Below, piece by piece: positions 39,490 through 48,163 of a stretch of 64,000 nucleotides of DNA; position 1 is the stretch's first letter; each line of letters opens with the position of its first letter. The notes beneath the pieces are model-generated. The model made no database searches, had not been told where the DNA came from, and worked only from the letters and a program-made list of their open reading frames with translations. A program made the translations under genes and the position numbers. This stretch comes from Streptomyces sp. NBC_00582 (GTDB lineage Bacteria; Actinomycetota; Actinomycetes; Streptomycetales; Streptomycetaceae), in NCBI RefSeq assembly GCF_036345155.1, contig NZ_CP107772.1, positions 10,416,001 through 10,480,000 of the forward strand, given 5' to 3'.

Positions 39490-40443
39490 ATGCACCTGCC
39501 CCTGGGAGACATCGCCCACCTCGGCCACGTCGAGCTTCTCACCCCGGACCTCGACGCCAGTCTCGTGTTCTTCACCGACTACCTGGGCCTGACCGTCAAC
39601 GAACGCCGAGGCAGCTCCGTCTACCTGAGGACGTGGGACGACTACGAGCATCACAGCGTCATCCTCACCGCCGACGACCTGCCCGGCGTGCGCCGCACCG
39701 CCCTGCGCACCTCCAGCGAGGAGGCACTGCGGCGCCGGGTGAAGGAGCTGGAGGCCGCGGGACATCAGGGGTACTGGAGCGAGGACGAGCCCGGCATCGG
39801 CAAGCTCTACATCACCACCGACCCCGACGGCCACGAGCTCGCCCTCTACTGGGAGAGTGAGTATCACCAGGCGCCGGAAGAACTCCGGCCCGCGCTGAAG
39901 AACCAGCCACAGGCCAAGCCCAACAGGGGCGTGGGCGTGCGCCGTCTGGACCACATCAACTTCCTCGGCGCCGACGTCGCCGCCAATGCCGACTTCCACC
40001 ACCAGGTGCTCGGTGCACGGCCGACCAAGCAGATCCGACTCGACAACGGGCGGATCGCGGGCAAGTGGCTGACCTACACGAACAAGTCGTACGACGTCGT
40101 CTACACCGAGGACTGGACCGGCTCGGCTGGCCGGCTGCACCACATCGCCTTCGCGACCGACACGCGCGAGGACATCCTGCGCGCCGCCGACCTGGCCATC
40201 GACACCGGCGTGTTCATCGAGACCGGCCCGCACAAGCACGCCATCCAGCAGACGTTCTTCCTGTACGTCTACGAGCCCGGCGGCAACCGCATCGAGCTGT
40301 GCAACCCGCTCACCCGCCTTGTCCTGGCCCCCGACTGGCCACTGGTCACCTGGACTGAGGAGGAACGGAGGAAGGGCCAGGCCTGGGGCCTGAAGACCAT
40401 CGAGTCGTTCCACACGCACGGCACGCCCCCTGCTCGGAGCTGA
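39490..40443 (+). CDS. Catechol 2,3-dioxygenase-like extradiol enzyme
   Basis: A 317-residue two-domain type I extradiol dioxygenase. Iron ligands are H155 (RRLDHINFLG), H218 (RLHHIAFAT) and E269 (GNRIELCN), close to the positions in classical catechol 2,3-dioxygenase. The active-site HKHAIQQTFFLYVYEPGG segment is also typical. It would cleave the catechol or protocatechuate-like ring released by O-demethylation. Start ATG at 39490 follows AAGGAAC. Confidence 0.9.
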   Translation: MHLPLGDIAHLGHVELLTPDLDASLVFFTDYLGLTVNERRGSSVYLRTWDDYEHHSVILTADDLPGVRRTALRTSSEEALRRRVKELEAAGHQGYWSEDEPGIGKLYITTDPDGHELALYWESEYHQAPEELRPALKNQPQAKPNRGVGVRRLDHINFLGADVAANADFHHQVLGARPTKQIRLDNGRIAGKWLTYTNKSYDVVYTEDWTGSAGRLHHIAFATDTREDILRAADLAIDTGVFIETGPHKHAIQQTFFLYVYEPGGNRIELCNPLTRLVLAPDWPLVTWTEEERRKGQAWGLKTIESFHTHGTPPARS

Positions 40444-40495
40444 GTGAGCGGGCGGACGGCCTGTCCGTGCGAGTCGGCCGTGGGAAACTGATCGC

Positions 40496-41314
40496 ATGGA
40501 TACGCCGCCCGACCGTCTCGGTGAGTTGTCACCGCTCGCAGACCGCGCCACGCCGGCCTACCCCATCGCCTCGGTGGAGAACACTCTGCGCATTCTGCTG
40601 CTGCTCAGGGACAGGGGCACCCTGACGCTCGCCGACGTGGCCGCCGAGCTGGGCATCGCACGCTCCAGCGCCCACCGCCTCATGGCGATGCTCACGTACT
40701 ACGACTTCGTACGCCAGGAGCCCGCCACTCGCGCTTTCGGACCGGGTCCCGCCATGGTGGACGTCGGGCTGTCGGCCGTACGTTCCCTCGACATCCGTGT
40801 GCTGGCCCGACCGGTGCTCACCGAGTTGGCGGAGTCCACCGAGATGACCGCCCACCTCGCTCTGCCCCGGGGACGGGACATCCTCTATGTGGACGGCGTG
40901 GAGAGCCGGCGTACGATCAGGGCGGCCCTGCGCACCGGTGACACGATGCCGGCCCATGTGACCGGCGTCGGGAAGGCACTGCTTTCCCGCATGGACGACG
41001 AACAGCTCCGTCAGCTGTACCGGGACGCGCCACCGCAGGCGCTGACCCCCAAGTCGATCTCCACCGTGAGCGCCCTCCTGGCGGAAATGCGGCAGGCACG
41101 CGAGGCCGGATACGGGGTGAACCGCAGCGAGAGCGAGAGCGGTGTCTTCTCCATGGGGGTTGCCTTCGAATCGACCGAGCCCGGCATGTACGCGGGAATC
41201 GGCCTGGTCTGCCCGGAGTCGGCGATGGACTCGGACGGGGAGACCCGTGTGGCGGCTCGGCTCAGGACGGCGGTTCGCGACATCACCAACGAGATCAAGG
41301 CTTTTCGTTCCTGA
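40496..41314 (+). CDS. IclR-family regulator of the demethylation island
   Basis: A 272-residue IclR protein. HTH: ENTLRILLLLRDRGTLTLADVA, LGIARSSAHRLMAML. Effector domain: RGRDILYVDGVESRRTIRAAL, MPAHVTGVGKALLSRM and REAGYGVNRSESESGVFSMG. It is related to the regulator at 12353 (same AHRLMA/VHRMLA and YVDGVES/YIDSVES motifs) but distinct. It is the last gene of the pabB transcript and is a candidate to bind the TCTG-N5-CAGA boxes, although MarR proteins at 34160 and 47087 are alternatives. Confidence 0.85.
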   Translation: MDTPPDRLGELSPLADRATPAYPIASVENTLRILLLLRDRGTLTLADVAAELGIARSSAHRLMAMLTYYDFVRQEPATRAFGPGPAMVDVGLSAVRSLDIRVLARPVLTELAESTEMTAHLALPRGRDILYVDGVESRRTIRAALRTGDTMPAHVTGVGKALLSRMDDEQLRQLYRDAPPQALTPKSISTVSALLAEMRQAREAGYGVNRSESESGVFSMGVAFESTEPGMYAGIGLVCPESAMDSDGETRVAARLRTAVRDITNEIKAFRS

Positions 41315-41338
41315 ATCGCCTCGCGTTCATCGGTGCCT

Positions 41339-42182
41339 TCACGACCGTGCTGTCCAGGCTTGTGCCATCCGTACGGCGTCCCGGTTGGCCGGCACGTTGT
41401 GGACTCGCACCGCCCATGCGCCGGACGCCGCGGCCAGCGCGGAGACAGCCGCTGTGGCGCTGTCACGCTCGCCCGGGGGCACCGGCTCGCCTCTCGCGTC
41501 GGCCAGAGCGGTGCCGATGAACGACTTCCGCGAGGCCCCGACGAGGACCGGCAGTCCCAGACCTGTCAGCTCCGGGAGTCGGCTGAGGAGGGCCCAGTCG
41601 TGCTCCGGTCTCTTGGCGAAGCCGAGGCCGGGATCGAGCACGATGCGGTCCACGTCGGCACCGGCGTCCGTGAGGCGCTCCACCCGCCGAAGCAGTTCGT
41701 CCCGGACTTCGATGACCACGTCCTGATAGTGGGCGTGCCGGTACATGTCCGCGCTGGGGGAACGCCAGTGCATCAGGATGTAGGGCACGGCCATGGCCGC
41801 GACCAGGGCGGCCATGTGCGGATCGGCCAGTCCGCCGCTCACGTCGTTGACCATGGCGGCACCCGCTTGAACAGCGGCACAGGCCACGTCCGCGCGTGTC
41901 GTGTCCACGCTGACCCGGATTCCCTCCGCGGCCAGGACCCGGATCACCGGCAGGACCCGGTTCTTCTCTTCGTCCGGTGGCACCCGCAGGGCGCCGGGGC
42001 GGGTGGACTCCCCGCCGACGTCGACGATGTCGGCGCCCGCCGGCCAGGGCCAGGCCGTGCTCGATGGCCTGGTGGGTGCCCAGGTAGCTCCCACCGTCGG
42101 AGAACGAGTCCGGCGTCACGTTGAGGATGCCCATGACCAGGCATCTGGCGTCGGACCGAGCAGACTTCTGTACCGGGTGCAT
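41339..42182 (-). pseudogene. folP: Dihydropteroate synthase, frameshifted
   Basis: The N-terminus reads ARCLVMGILNVTPDSFSDGG in one frame up to LALAG near 42045. The rest continues in a second frame from AGADIVDVGGESTRPGA through VPYILMHWRS and DPGLGFAKRPEHDW to VLVGASRKSFIGT. All pterin and pABA motifs are kept, so only one extra base in GCCGGCGGGCGCC (about 42040) breaks it. Either very recent inactivation or a base-call error in a G/C run. It would join dihydropterin to p-aminobenzoate, matching pabB on the facing transcript. Confidence 0.85.
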
Positions 42183-42345
42183 GGGCGGACTCCAGCCGTG
42201 GCCGGGAGAGGAGGGGAGCGGTGCGGCTTCTGCCGTCGGGAATGCGGTGGGGACGAAAAGGGCCACGCGATTCTCCGGGAGCACGGCAGCCATGGGCTAT
42301 GGCGTCCAGGACGAGGCGCGCCACCACGGTGCTACGGCCGCTGAG

Positions 42346-43185
42346 TCATCTCTGAGCCGCACGCAGTGTGTTGACCAGGAGCATGGCGATGGTCATGGGC
42401 CCCACGCCTCCCGGAACGGGGGTGATCAAGGCCGCCAGGCCGTCCAGTTGGCCGGTGCGCACGTCGCCCAGCAGTCCCCGCGGCGTGCGGTGGATGCCGA
42501 CGTCGACGACGACGGCACCCGGTTTGACGTGCTCGGGTCCGATCAGACCGGGCACCCCGGTGGCGACCACCAGGATGTCGGCCGTTCGCGTCACGGAGGG
42601 GAGGTCGCGTGTGTGCTTGTGGGCGACCGTGACGGTCGCGTCCCGCTGCAGCAGCAACTGGGCCATGGGACGGCCGACGAGTTCCGAGTGACCCACGACG
42701 ACGGCGTGCGCGCCCGACAGGGCGACGCCCTCCCTGTCGAGCAGTTCCATGACGCCCGCGGGGGTGCAGGGCCGCAGGCCGTCGGCTCCGCGGGTCAGCA
42801 GGCCCACGTTCAGGGTGGTGAGGCCGTCGACATCCTTGTACGCCGGAATCCGGTCGATGAGCGCCGTGGCGTCGAGGCCAGGGGGCAGCGGAAGCTGCAG
42901 CAGAATGCCGGTGACGTCCGGGTCGCGGCCGAGGGCGTCGATCACCGCAGCGATCTCCTCCTGCGTCGTGTCCCGCGGCAGGGCGTGGTGGACGTTGCGC
43001 ATGCCGGCTTCGCGGATCGCGCGACGTTTGTTGGCCACGTACACCGCGCTGGCCGCGTCGTCGCCGACCAGAACGGTGGCAAGCCCCGGAGTTCGTCCGT
43101 GGGAGCGCGCCAGGTCGGCCACCTCTTCGGCTACCCGGTGGCGGATCTGGTGGGCGTACTTTCTGCCGTCGATCAGGGTGGTCAT
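42346..43185 (-). CDS. folD: Methylene-THF dehydrogenase/cyclohydrolase
   Basis: A 279-residue FolD. Catalytic YVANKRRAIREAGM (Y-x3-K), GILLQLPLP, IPAYKDVDGL, VVVGHSELVGRPMAQLL and TPVPGGVGPMTIAMLL are all in place. It converts 5,10-methylene-THF to 10-formyl-THF with NADP. Probably a second copy dedicated to this pathway, since streptomycetes carry a housekeeping folD elsewhere (general knowledge). It lies between purU and folP in a leftward operon. Confidence 0.93.
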   Translation of the reverse strand: MTTLIDGRKYAHQIRHRVAEEVADLARSHGRTPGLATVLVGDDAASAVYVANKRRAIREAGMRNVHHALPRDTTQEEIAAVIDALGRDPDVTGILLQLPLPPGLDATALIDRIPAYKDVDGLTTLNVGLLTRGADGLRPCTPAGVMELLDREGVALSGAHAVVVGHSELVGRPMAQLLLQRDATVTVAHKHTRDLPSVTRTADILVVATGVPGLIGPEHVKPGAVVVDVGIHRTPRGLLGDVRTGQLDGLAALITPVPGGVGPMTIAMLLVNTLRAAQR

Positions 43186-43214
43186 GCGCAAGGTCCTGTC
43201 CCTGGCGGTGGTGC

Positions 43215-44117
43215 TCACGGAAAGACAACGCAGTGGTTGCGGTGCCGGATGACGCGGTCGTCGGCGTGCCACAGGACGGCCCGGGAGAGTACGGCGCGTT
43301 CGACATCGGCACTGCGACGCCTGAGTTCGGCGACCGAGTCGGCATGGGTGACGCGGGCGACGTCCTGCTCGATGATGGGGCCTTCGTCGAGGTCTTCGGT
43401 GACGTAGTGCGCGGTGGCGCCGATGAGCTTCACTCCGCGTTCCTTGGCCTTGGCGTGCGGGCCGGCGCCGATGAAGGCAGGCAGGAAGGAGTGGTGGATG
43501 TTGATGATCGGCACGCCCACGCCCTCGATGAAGTCGCTGCTGAGGATCTGCATGTAGCGGGCCAGGACGACGAAGTCGACGTGCCCGGCGAGGAGTCGGA
43601 GGTGCTCGGCTTCCGCGGCGGACTTGTCGGGGCCCATGGACGGCACGTGGAAGAAGGGAATGCCGAAGGTCCGCACCTCGTCCGCGGTGTCCGGATGGTT
43701 CGATATCACCATCGAGATGCTCACCGGCAGCTCACCGCGCCGATGGCGCCACAGCAGGTCGAGCAGGCAGTGATCGGACTTCGAGGCGAAGATCGCGACC
43801 CGTTTGGGGACCGACATGTCCCGCAGGGTCACCTCCAGGCCGAAGTCCTTCACCAGCTGCGTGTGGAGCTCTTCGCGGAGGCCGGGAAGCTCCGCCCGGA
43901 GCCCGTCCAGGGCGAACACGGTGCGCTGGAAGTAGGCGCCGTCGTCAGGGTCCGAGTACTGGTCGAGCGAGACGATGTTGGCGCCGTGGTTGCTCAGGAG
44001 CGAGCCGACCGCGGCCACGATGCCCACGCGGTCGGTGCCCTTCACGATCAGCGAGGCACGGTCGGCGTGCGGGCCGGTGGAGGCGGCCGGTGTCGAGGTC
44101 TGCAGGGCGAGGGTCAC
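43215..44117 (-). CDS. purU: Formyltetrahydrofolate deformylase
   Basis: A 300-residue protein. N-terminal ACT domain (LIVKGTDRVGIVAAVGSLLSNHG, IVSLDQYSD) and C-terminal formyl-transferase fold with NIHHSFLPAFIGAGPH, IGATAHYVTEDLDEGPIIEQD. These are the catalytic features of PurU, which hydrolyses 10-formyl-THF to formate and THF. The GTG start overlaps the metF stop (GTGA) with GGAAGGGG upstream. In this operon it regenerates THF for the demethylases. Confidence 0.92.
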   Translation of the reverse strand: MTLALQTSTPAASTGPHADRASLIVKGTDRVGIVAAVGSLLSNHGANIVSLDQYSDPDDGAYFQRTVFALDGLRAELPGLREELHTQLVKDFGLEVTLRDMSVPKRVAIFASKSDHCLLDLLWRHRRGELPVSISMVISNHPDTADEVRTFGIPFFHVPSMGPDKSAAEAEHLRLLAGHVDFVVLARYMQILSSDFIEGVGVPIINIHHSFLPAFIGAGPHAKAKERGVKLIGATAHYVTEDLDEGPIIEQDVARVTHADSVAELRRRSADVERAVLSRAVLWHADDRVIRHRNHCVVFP

Positions 44118-44980
44118 TTCAGCCCCTTCCGGAAGGCGTCGATCCAGCGGGAGGTCGTGTCCAGGCCGCCGAAGGTGTAGAAGTGCAGCTTCACCTCGCC
44201 GTGCCGGGCGGCGTCGTATCCGGCGGCGAGCGCGGTGAGGAACCGGTCGGGGCCCGTGGTGCCCATCAGGTTGGTGAGTGACAGGCCGTATTTGCGTGCG
44301 ATGGAGGCGCTGGTGCCCACGCCGAAGCGCGTGGCGTAGGTCATCAGGCGCTTGACCCCGGCGGGGCCGGGGACCCCGACGCGTATCGGCAGCTCGATGT
44401 CTCGTCCCCGTACCTCTTCGATCCAGGTCAGGACCGCATTGGCGTCGAATCCGAACTGGGTGATGATGTCGCCGCTCAGTCCCTCGGCGGCGAGTGCGTT
44501 CGCCTTTTCCGCGAGAGCGGACCACAGGGTCTCGCGGGAGATCTGCGGGTGTCCTTCCGGGTAGCCGCTGATGCCGACGCCGCGGACGCCGTGTTCCTGC
44601 AGCAGTCCGGACCGGATGATCTGCAGCGAGTCGGCGTAGGGGCCGTGAGGTTGGGCGGGGTCGCCACCGACGGCGAAGACCTGTGCCTGGGCGTCGTGCT
44701 CGCGCAGAGCTGCGAGGAATACCTTCAGTTCGTCCCGCGAGGTCAGGCGGCGGGCGGAGATGTGCGGGACCGGGACGAAGCCGAAGCCGTTCACGGCGCG
44801 CGCGGCGTCGAGGCGCATCTGCAGGTTCTCGTTGCCCAGGTAGGTCACGTTGATCCGGGTGCCGGGTGGAATGGCGCCTCGGGCCTCGTCGAGCTTCGAT
44901 GTGTCCTTCCCCGTCATTTCCAGAGAGAAGTCCCGCAGCAGCATGGCTTCCGTGACAGGGGGTGGGGAGGTTGTGGTCAT
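44114..44980 (-). CDS. metF: Methylenetetrahydrofolate reductase-family enzyme
   Basis: A 288-residue TIM-barrel flavoprotein: MLLRDFSLEMTGKD, TRINVTYLGNENLQMRLDAA, FVPVPHISARRL, VFAVGGDPAQPHGPY, GVGISGYPEGHPQI and ITQFGFDANAVL. The EMTGKD start replaces the canonical FEFFPPKT, and the order GGDP..GYPEGHP is conserved. In O-demethylation pathways MetF runs in the oxidative direction, turning 5-methyl-THF into 5,10-methylene-THF. Second ATG (44980) is preferred for spacing to AAGGAGC; ATG at 44983 is equally possible. Confidence 0.88.
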   Translation of the reverse strand: MTTTSPPPVTEAMLLRDFSLEMTGKDTSKLDEARGAIPPGTRINVTYLGNENLQMRLDAARAVNGFGFVPVPHISARRLTSRDELKVFLAALREHDAQAQVFAVGGDPAQPHGPYADSLQIIRSGLLQEHGVRGVGISGYPEGHPQISRETLWSALAEKANALAAEGLSGDIITQFGFDANAVLTWIEEVRGRDIELPIRVGVPGPAGVKRLMTYATRFGVGTSASIARKYGLSLTNLMGTTGPDRFLTALAAGYDAARHGEVKLHFYTFGGLDTTSRWIDAFRKGLK

Positions 44981-45168
44981 CATGCTCCTTGCACATATGA
45001 GGTCGGCGGCATCGACGCCGGGCCGGGGGACGCGGGAGAGCCGCTTTCCCCGGGACGGACGGCGCGCGGGATCTGCCACCGCGACACAGGCACAAGGCCG
45101 TTGCCGTGAAACACCGCGGTGTGCGTTTCGCTTGCCGGCGGTGACGGACGGGCGCGGTCCGCGGGGTG

Positions 45169-46530
45169 CTACTTGTTGCGGTAGGTCTCGCGAGCGAACC
45201 GCACGTAGGGGGCGGGGGCGACGGTGGCCCGGATCTCGGTCTGGCGGTGGGCTTCGACGCCGGGCTTGGCCGAGTTGGGGCTCTCTCCCCACACCACGGT
45301 GACCTGGGTGCCGGGTTCGCTGTGGACACGGTCGAGGGTGGCGAGGGAGACCATGGCGCGTTCGTTGGCGATGTAACCGACGTCCATGGAGATGCCGACG
45401 AGTTCACCGTCGAGGAGGACCTTGTCGCTCTGGTGGAGGGCGTAGCGGGCCTTGGGGAACTCGATGAACTTCGCGGGGAGTTCGTCGCTCTGGTAGAGGG
45501 AGCCGATCGCGCGGGCGACGTCCTCCTCGTTCCAGACCAGGGTCACCTTGGTACGGGGAGGGTTCTGGGCGGTCTTCGCCAGGGCCTCGCGGCCGACGAA
45601 GTCGTGATCGAACTTGACGATGGAGCCGTAGCCGATGTCATAGGGGGTGAGGTAATAGTCCTCGATGTTCGGGGAGTCCATCGAGCCGCCCAGGGATCCC
45701 ATCGCGGGGGTCTTCAGCCACTCGCGGTAGCCCTTCATCTTCTCGCCGGAGAAGACGGCCGGCATCGGCGCCGGAACCCAGGCGGACTCAAGGTTGGCCG
45801 TGGAGTAGGCCTTCGCGCCGACCTGGACCAGGTCGAACGCCTCGCCCTTGGCGAGGATCGCCTCGCGGACGGCTTCGCCTTCCTCCCAGGGGCCGAAGAG
45901 TTCGAAACCGGGCTGGCCGGCCATGCCGTGACGCAGTCCGCGGACCTGGTGTCCGGCGATGGTGAACGTCGCCATGTGGAAAAAGCGGGTCTCGGGCACC
46001 GGGGCGCCCGTGACCTTCTCCAGTAGTGCGAGCGCGTTGGGGCCCTGAAGTTCGTAGCGGTAGACCTTCGGCGGGCCGGAGACCCGGTCGTAGGAGTTGT
46101 CGTCGCGTTCCGTGGTGGCGTCGTAGTCGCCGGTCTCCACGTTGTACTGCACCCAGTCCAGCACCGGCGGGTGCCCGACCAGGTCGAACACGCCCTGCTC
46201 CAGGTGGAAGAGGACCGCGTCGCCGATCAGCTGTCCGTCGTGGTTGACGGCCACGTACTGCTTGGCACGGCCGGGGCCGAAGTCGGCGAAGCTGTTGACG
46301 CCCAGATCGGACAGCAGCCGTAGTGCGTCCGGACCCTGGATGTACAGGTCCGTCATGTGGTGCGACTGATCCAGCAGCGCCACCGAGTCCCGCCACGCCC
46401 GCTGTTCGGTCCGCCAGTTCGTGAACTCCGCCCGCACCGGGAACGTGTGCGGACGGATCGGGGAGTTGCGCAGCAACTCCACCGCGCTGCCCGCACGCTC
46501 GATCGCCTGCTCGACACTCTCCTGGCTCAT
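45169..46530 (-). CDS. GcvT-fold THF-dependent O-demethylase-like protein (copy 2)
   Basis: A 453-residue protein with the LigM/DesA layout: LLDQSHHMTDLYIQGPDALRL, GVNSFADFGPGRAKQYV, LIGDAVLFHLEQGVFDLVG, VLDWVQYNVETGDYD, RGLRHGMAGQPGFELFG and EDYYLTPYDIGYGSIVKFDHD. It is closer to the known vanillate and syringate demethylases than copy 1, especially at HHMTDLYI and RAKQYV. It would transfer an aryl O-methyl group to THF, giving 5-methyl-THF. It heads the metF-purU-folD-folP direction, 188 bp upstream of metF, behind the operators at 46651. Confidence 0.85.
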   Translation of the reverse strand: MSQESVEQAIERAGSAVELLRNSPIRPHTFPVRAEFTNWRTEQRAWRDSVALLDQSHHMTDLYIQGPDALRLLSDLGVNSFADFGPGRAKQYVAVNHDGQLIGDAVLFHLEQGVFDLVGHPPVLDWVQYNVETGDYDATTERDDNSYDRVSGPPKVYRYELQGPNALALLEKVTGAPVPETRFFHMATFTIAGHQVRGLRHGMAGQPGFELFGPWEEGEAVREAILAKGEAFDLVQVGAKAYSTANLESAWVPAPMPAVFSGEKMKGYREWLKTPAMGSLGGSMDSPNIEDYYLTPYDIGYGSIVKFDHDFVGREALAKTAQNPPRTKVTLVWNEEDVARAIGSLYQSDELPAKFIEFPKARYALHQSDKVLLDGELVGISMDVGYIANERAMVSLATLDRVHSEPGTQVTVVWGESPNSAKPGVEAHRQTEIRATVAPAPYVRFARETYRNK

Positions 46531-46650
46531 GTCCCACCTCTCTGTACCGGCGGCCGCATGGCCGCCTGACGCCCCCGACGGGAGCGTCAGGGCTGCGCCG
46601 GGTCGTGCGTCACGAAACTCGGGGCGCGTGCGGAGAGCACTGCCAATCCG

Positions 46651-46683
46651 TCTACTGAACAGAATAGCTGTCTGGTATGCAGA
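46651..46683. promoter_or_regulatory. Tandem palindromic operators before the second demethylase
   Basis: TCTA-CTGAA-CAGA (46651-46663) and TCTG-GTATG-CAGA (46671-46683) repeat the pair at 38188-38220 with identical 20-bp spacing. They lie 121 bp upstream of the ATG at 46530. Confidence 0.7.
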
Positions 46684-46686
46684 ACG

Positions 46687-46915
46687 CTAGGTTGGGTGGC
46701 GCACCACGACGAGATCGTCGGCGCCCGCGTGCCTCACCCTTCGGGCGGCGTCGTCGAGCAATGTCTCGTGGGAGCCGACCCGCACCGGCAGCGGTGGTGG
46801 TCCGGCGAGGGCGAGGTCGGCGCAGTCCGGGCCGGGAAGACGCTGAGCCCCAGCACGGTCGCCGAGACAGAGGGCGGCGGACGCCCGCGCCTGCTCCGCG
46901 GTGCAGCCATCACGT
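46687..46915 (-). pseudogene. Alpha/beta hydrolase-3 esterase, C-terminal remnant
   Basis: Leftward translation gives [20 protein letters not shown], then [20 protein letters not shown] and [13 protein letters not shown]. LPxxVGSHExLLDDA is the segment with the catalytic Asp of HSL-family esterases. The nucleophile part is absent and the catalytic His has been lost at the 3' end. Confidence 0.6.
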
Positions 46916-47086
46916 GAGAGACGTGGTCTTCGCCGAGGGCGCCTCCGCCGTCCATACCGGCGGCGCGGCGCGGGCGATGACCTCCTGGCGGAACCTGGCC
47001 ATCGGCGGACTACGGCTCTGCTCGGAGCGGACGGACCGTCCGAGCGGTCTGGGCCGCGCCCGGACATGCCCTCTGGATCTGCGGCG

Positions 47087-47896
47087 TCACCGACAGCCCA
47101 CCGCTACCGGGAACTTGAAGCCGCCCTGGGGCACGAGCCCCACAACCGTGACCTCGCCGACCTCGCCGACCTCGTCCGCCACCCGGTCGCGGGCGAACGG
47201 CTCATGGCGCCGGGACGAGCCGAGTGGAAGCAGCGGACATGTATCGAACGAGAGGCCTCCCCACGGCGCGGCCATGGGGTTCCGCGCCGTGGGACGGGCT
47301 TTCGCCACAGCGAAAATTACCATAATGAATATGAGGAAGTGGGGGTGGTGAACACCGCCGCTCGATAAGGTGGTGCACCTGGCTCGGTCTTTCGGCCGCT
47401 GCGGGGCTTCGCCGGCAATCGGTCGCGAACGGCGCTGCCGTACTGTCTCCGACAAGGGGGTTTCGATCAGGCAGGTTTCCAGCAGACTCGTGGTGGAGGT
47501 CAGGTCCACCCCACCGAGCCGCTCACGCGACCATGCGCGGAAGATCTCCTTGCGCTCGCGTGCGGCGTCGGCGAGTTCGCTGCCGCGCGGGGTGTACGTG
47601 ATCTCGATTCGGCGGCGGTCGTCGCCGGCGGGCTCTCGCTCACGGAGCCCTGAGGCGACCAGACGGTCCACCAGCCGGCCCGGGTGACCCCCTTCGGCGA
47701 TCAGAAGCGTCCCCAACTCGCACAGGGACATCGGGCCGTACCGGTCGACAAGCTGCAACGCCTCGGCCTGGCTCGTGGTGATCCCCAGCGGCCGCAGCAG
47801 GCCGTTGCCCCGGCGGTCCGCCTCCCGGGTCAGCGCCTTGAGCAGCAGGCCGAACTCCTCGGTCGCATATGAGTGAAAGGGACCTTCCGTGCCCAC
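47087..47896 (-). CDS. MarR-family regulator with an abnormal C-terminal run-on
   Basis: The first 155 residues are a MarR protein: [60 protein letters not shown] and [20 protein letters not shown]. Family members end about where SETVRQRR occurs. Here the frame continues another 110 codons through an AT-rich, non-coding-looking stretch ([13 protein letters not shown]) to TGA at 47087, so the original stop has probably been lost by an indel near 47400. The DNA-binding core is intact and the protein may still work. GTG start. Confidence 0.7.
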   Translation of the reverse strand: MGTEGPFHSYATEEFGLLLKALTREADRRGNGLLRPLGITTSQAEALQLVDRYGPMSLCELGTLLIAEGGHPGRLVDRLVASGLREREPAGDDRRRIEITYTPRGSELADAARERKEIFRAWSRERLGGVDLTSTTSLLETCLIETPLSETVRQRRSRPIAGEAPQRPKDRARCTTLSSGGVHHPHFLIFIMVIFAVAKARPTARNPMAAPWGGLSFDTCPLLPLGSSRRHEPFARDRVADEVGEVGEVTVVGLVPQGGFKFPVAVGCR

Positions 47897-48010
47897 AGCA
47901 CCCCCCGCACCGTCGTCGTCACCGGCGCCAACAGTCGTACCGGACGTGACCTGCTGCCCCGCCTCGCGGAATCCGGGCTGCGAGTGATCGCACTCGCTCC
48001 AGGTGGCCGA
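47873..48010 (+). pseudogene. NmrA/SDR-like NAD(P)-binding protein, N-terminal stub
   Basis: [20 protein letters not shown] followed by SRTGRDLLPRLAESGLRVIAL is the first beta-alpha-beta of an atypical SDR (TGANSRTG). After about 45 codons similarity stops. The frame runs on into the alcohol dehydrogenase, which has its own start. It starts 24 bp inside the MarR coding region, on the opposite strand. Confidence 0.55.
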
Positions 48011-48163
48011 TCACCGGCCCGACCGCCTCCTGATCCATCCCTCTCCCGGCGAATCGCCTGGTCGAAACCCTTTCCTGCCCGATGCCACCGGGGAGGGACG
48101 AGTCGCGGGCGGTCGTCCGGGGACCCATCCATGAGCCGCAGGACGATCCGAAGGAACGTGAAA

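Noticed and set aside
45169..46530. Glycine cleavage T-protein
   Set aside because: About 80 residues longer than GcvT, no gcvH or gcvP nearby, and motifs match LigM/DesA better.
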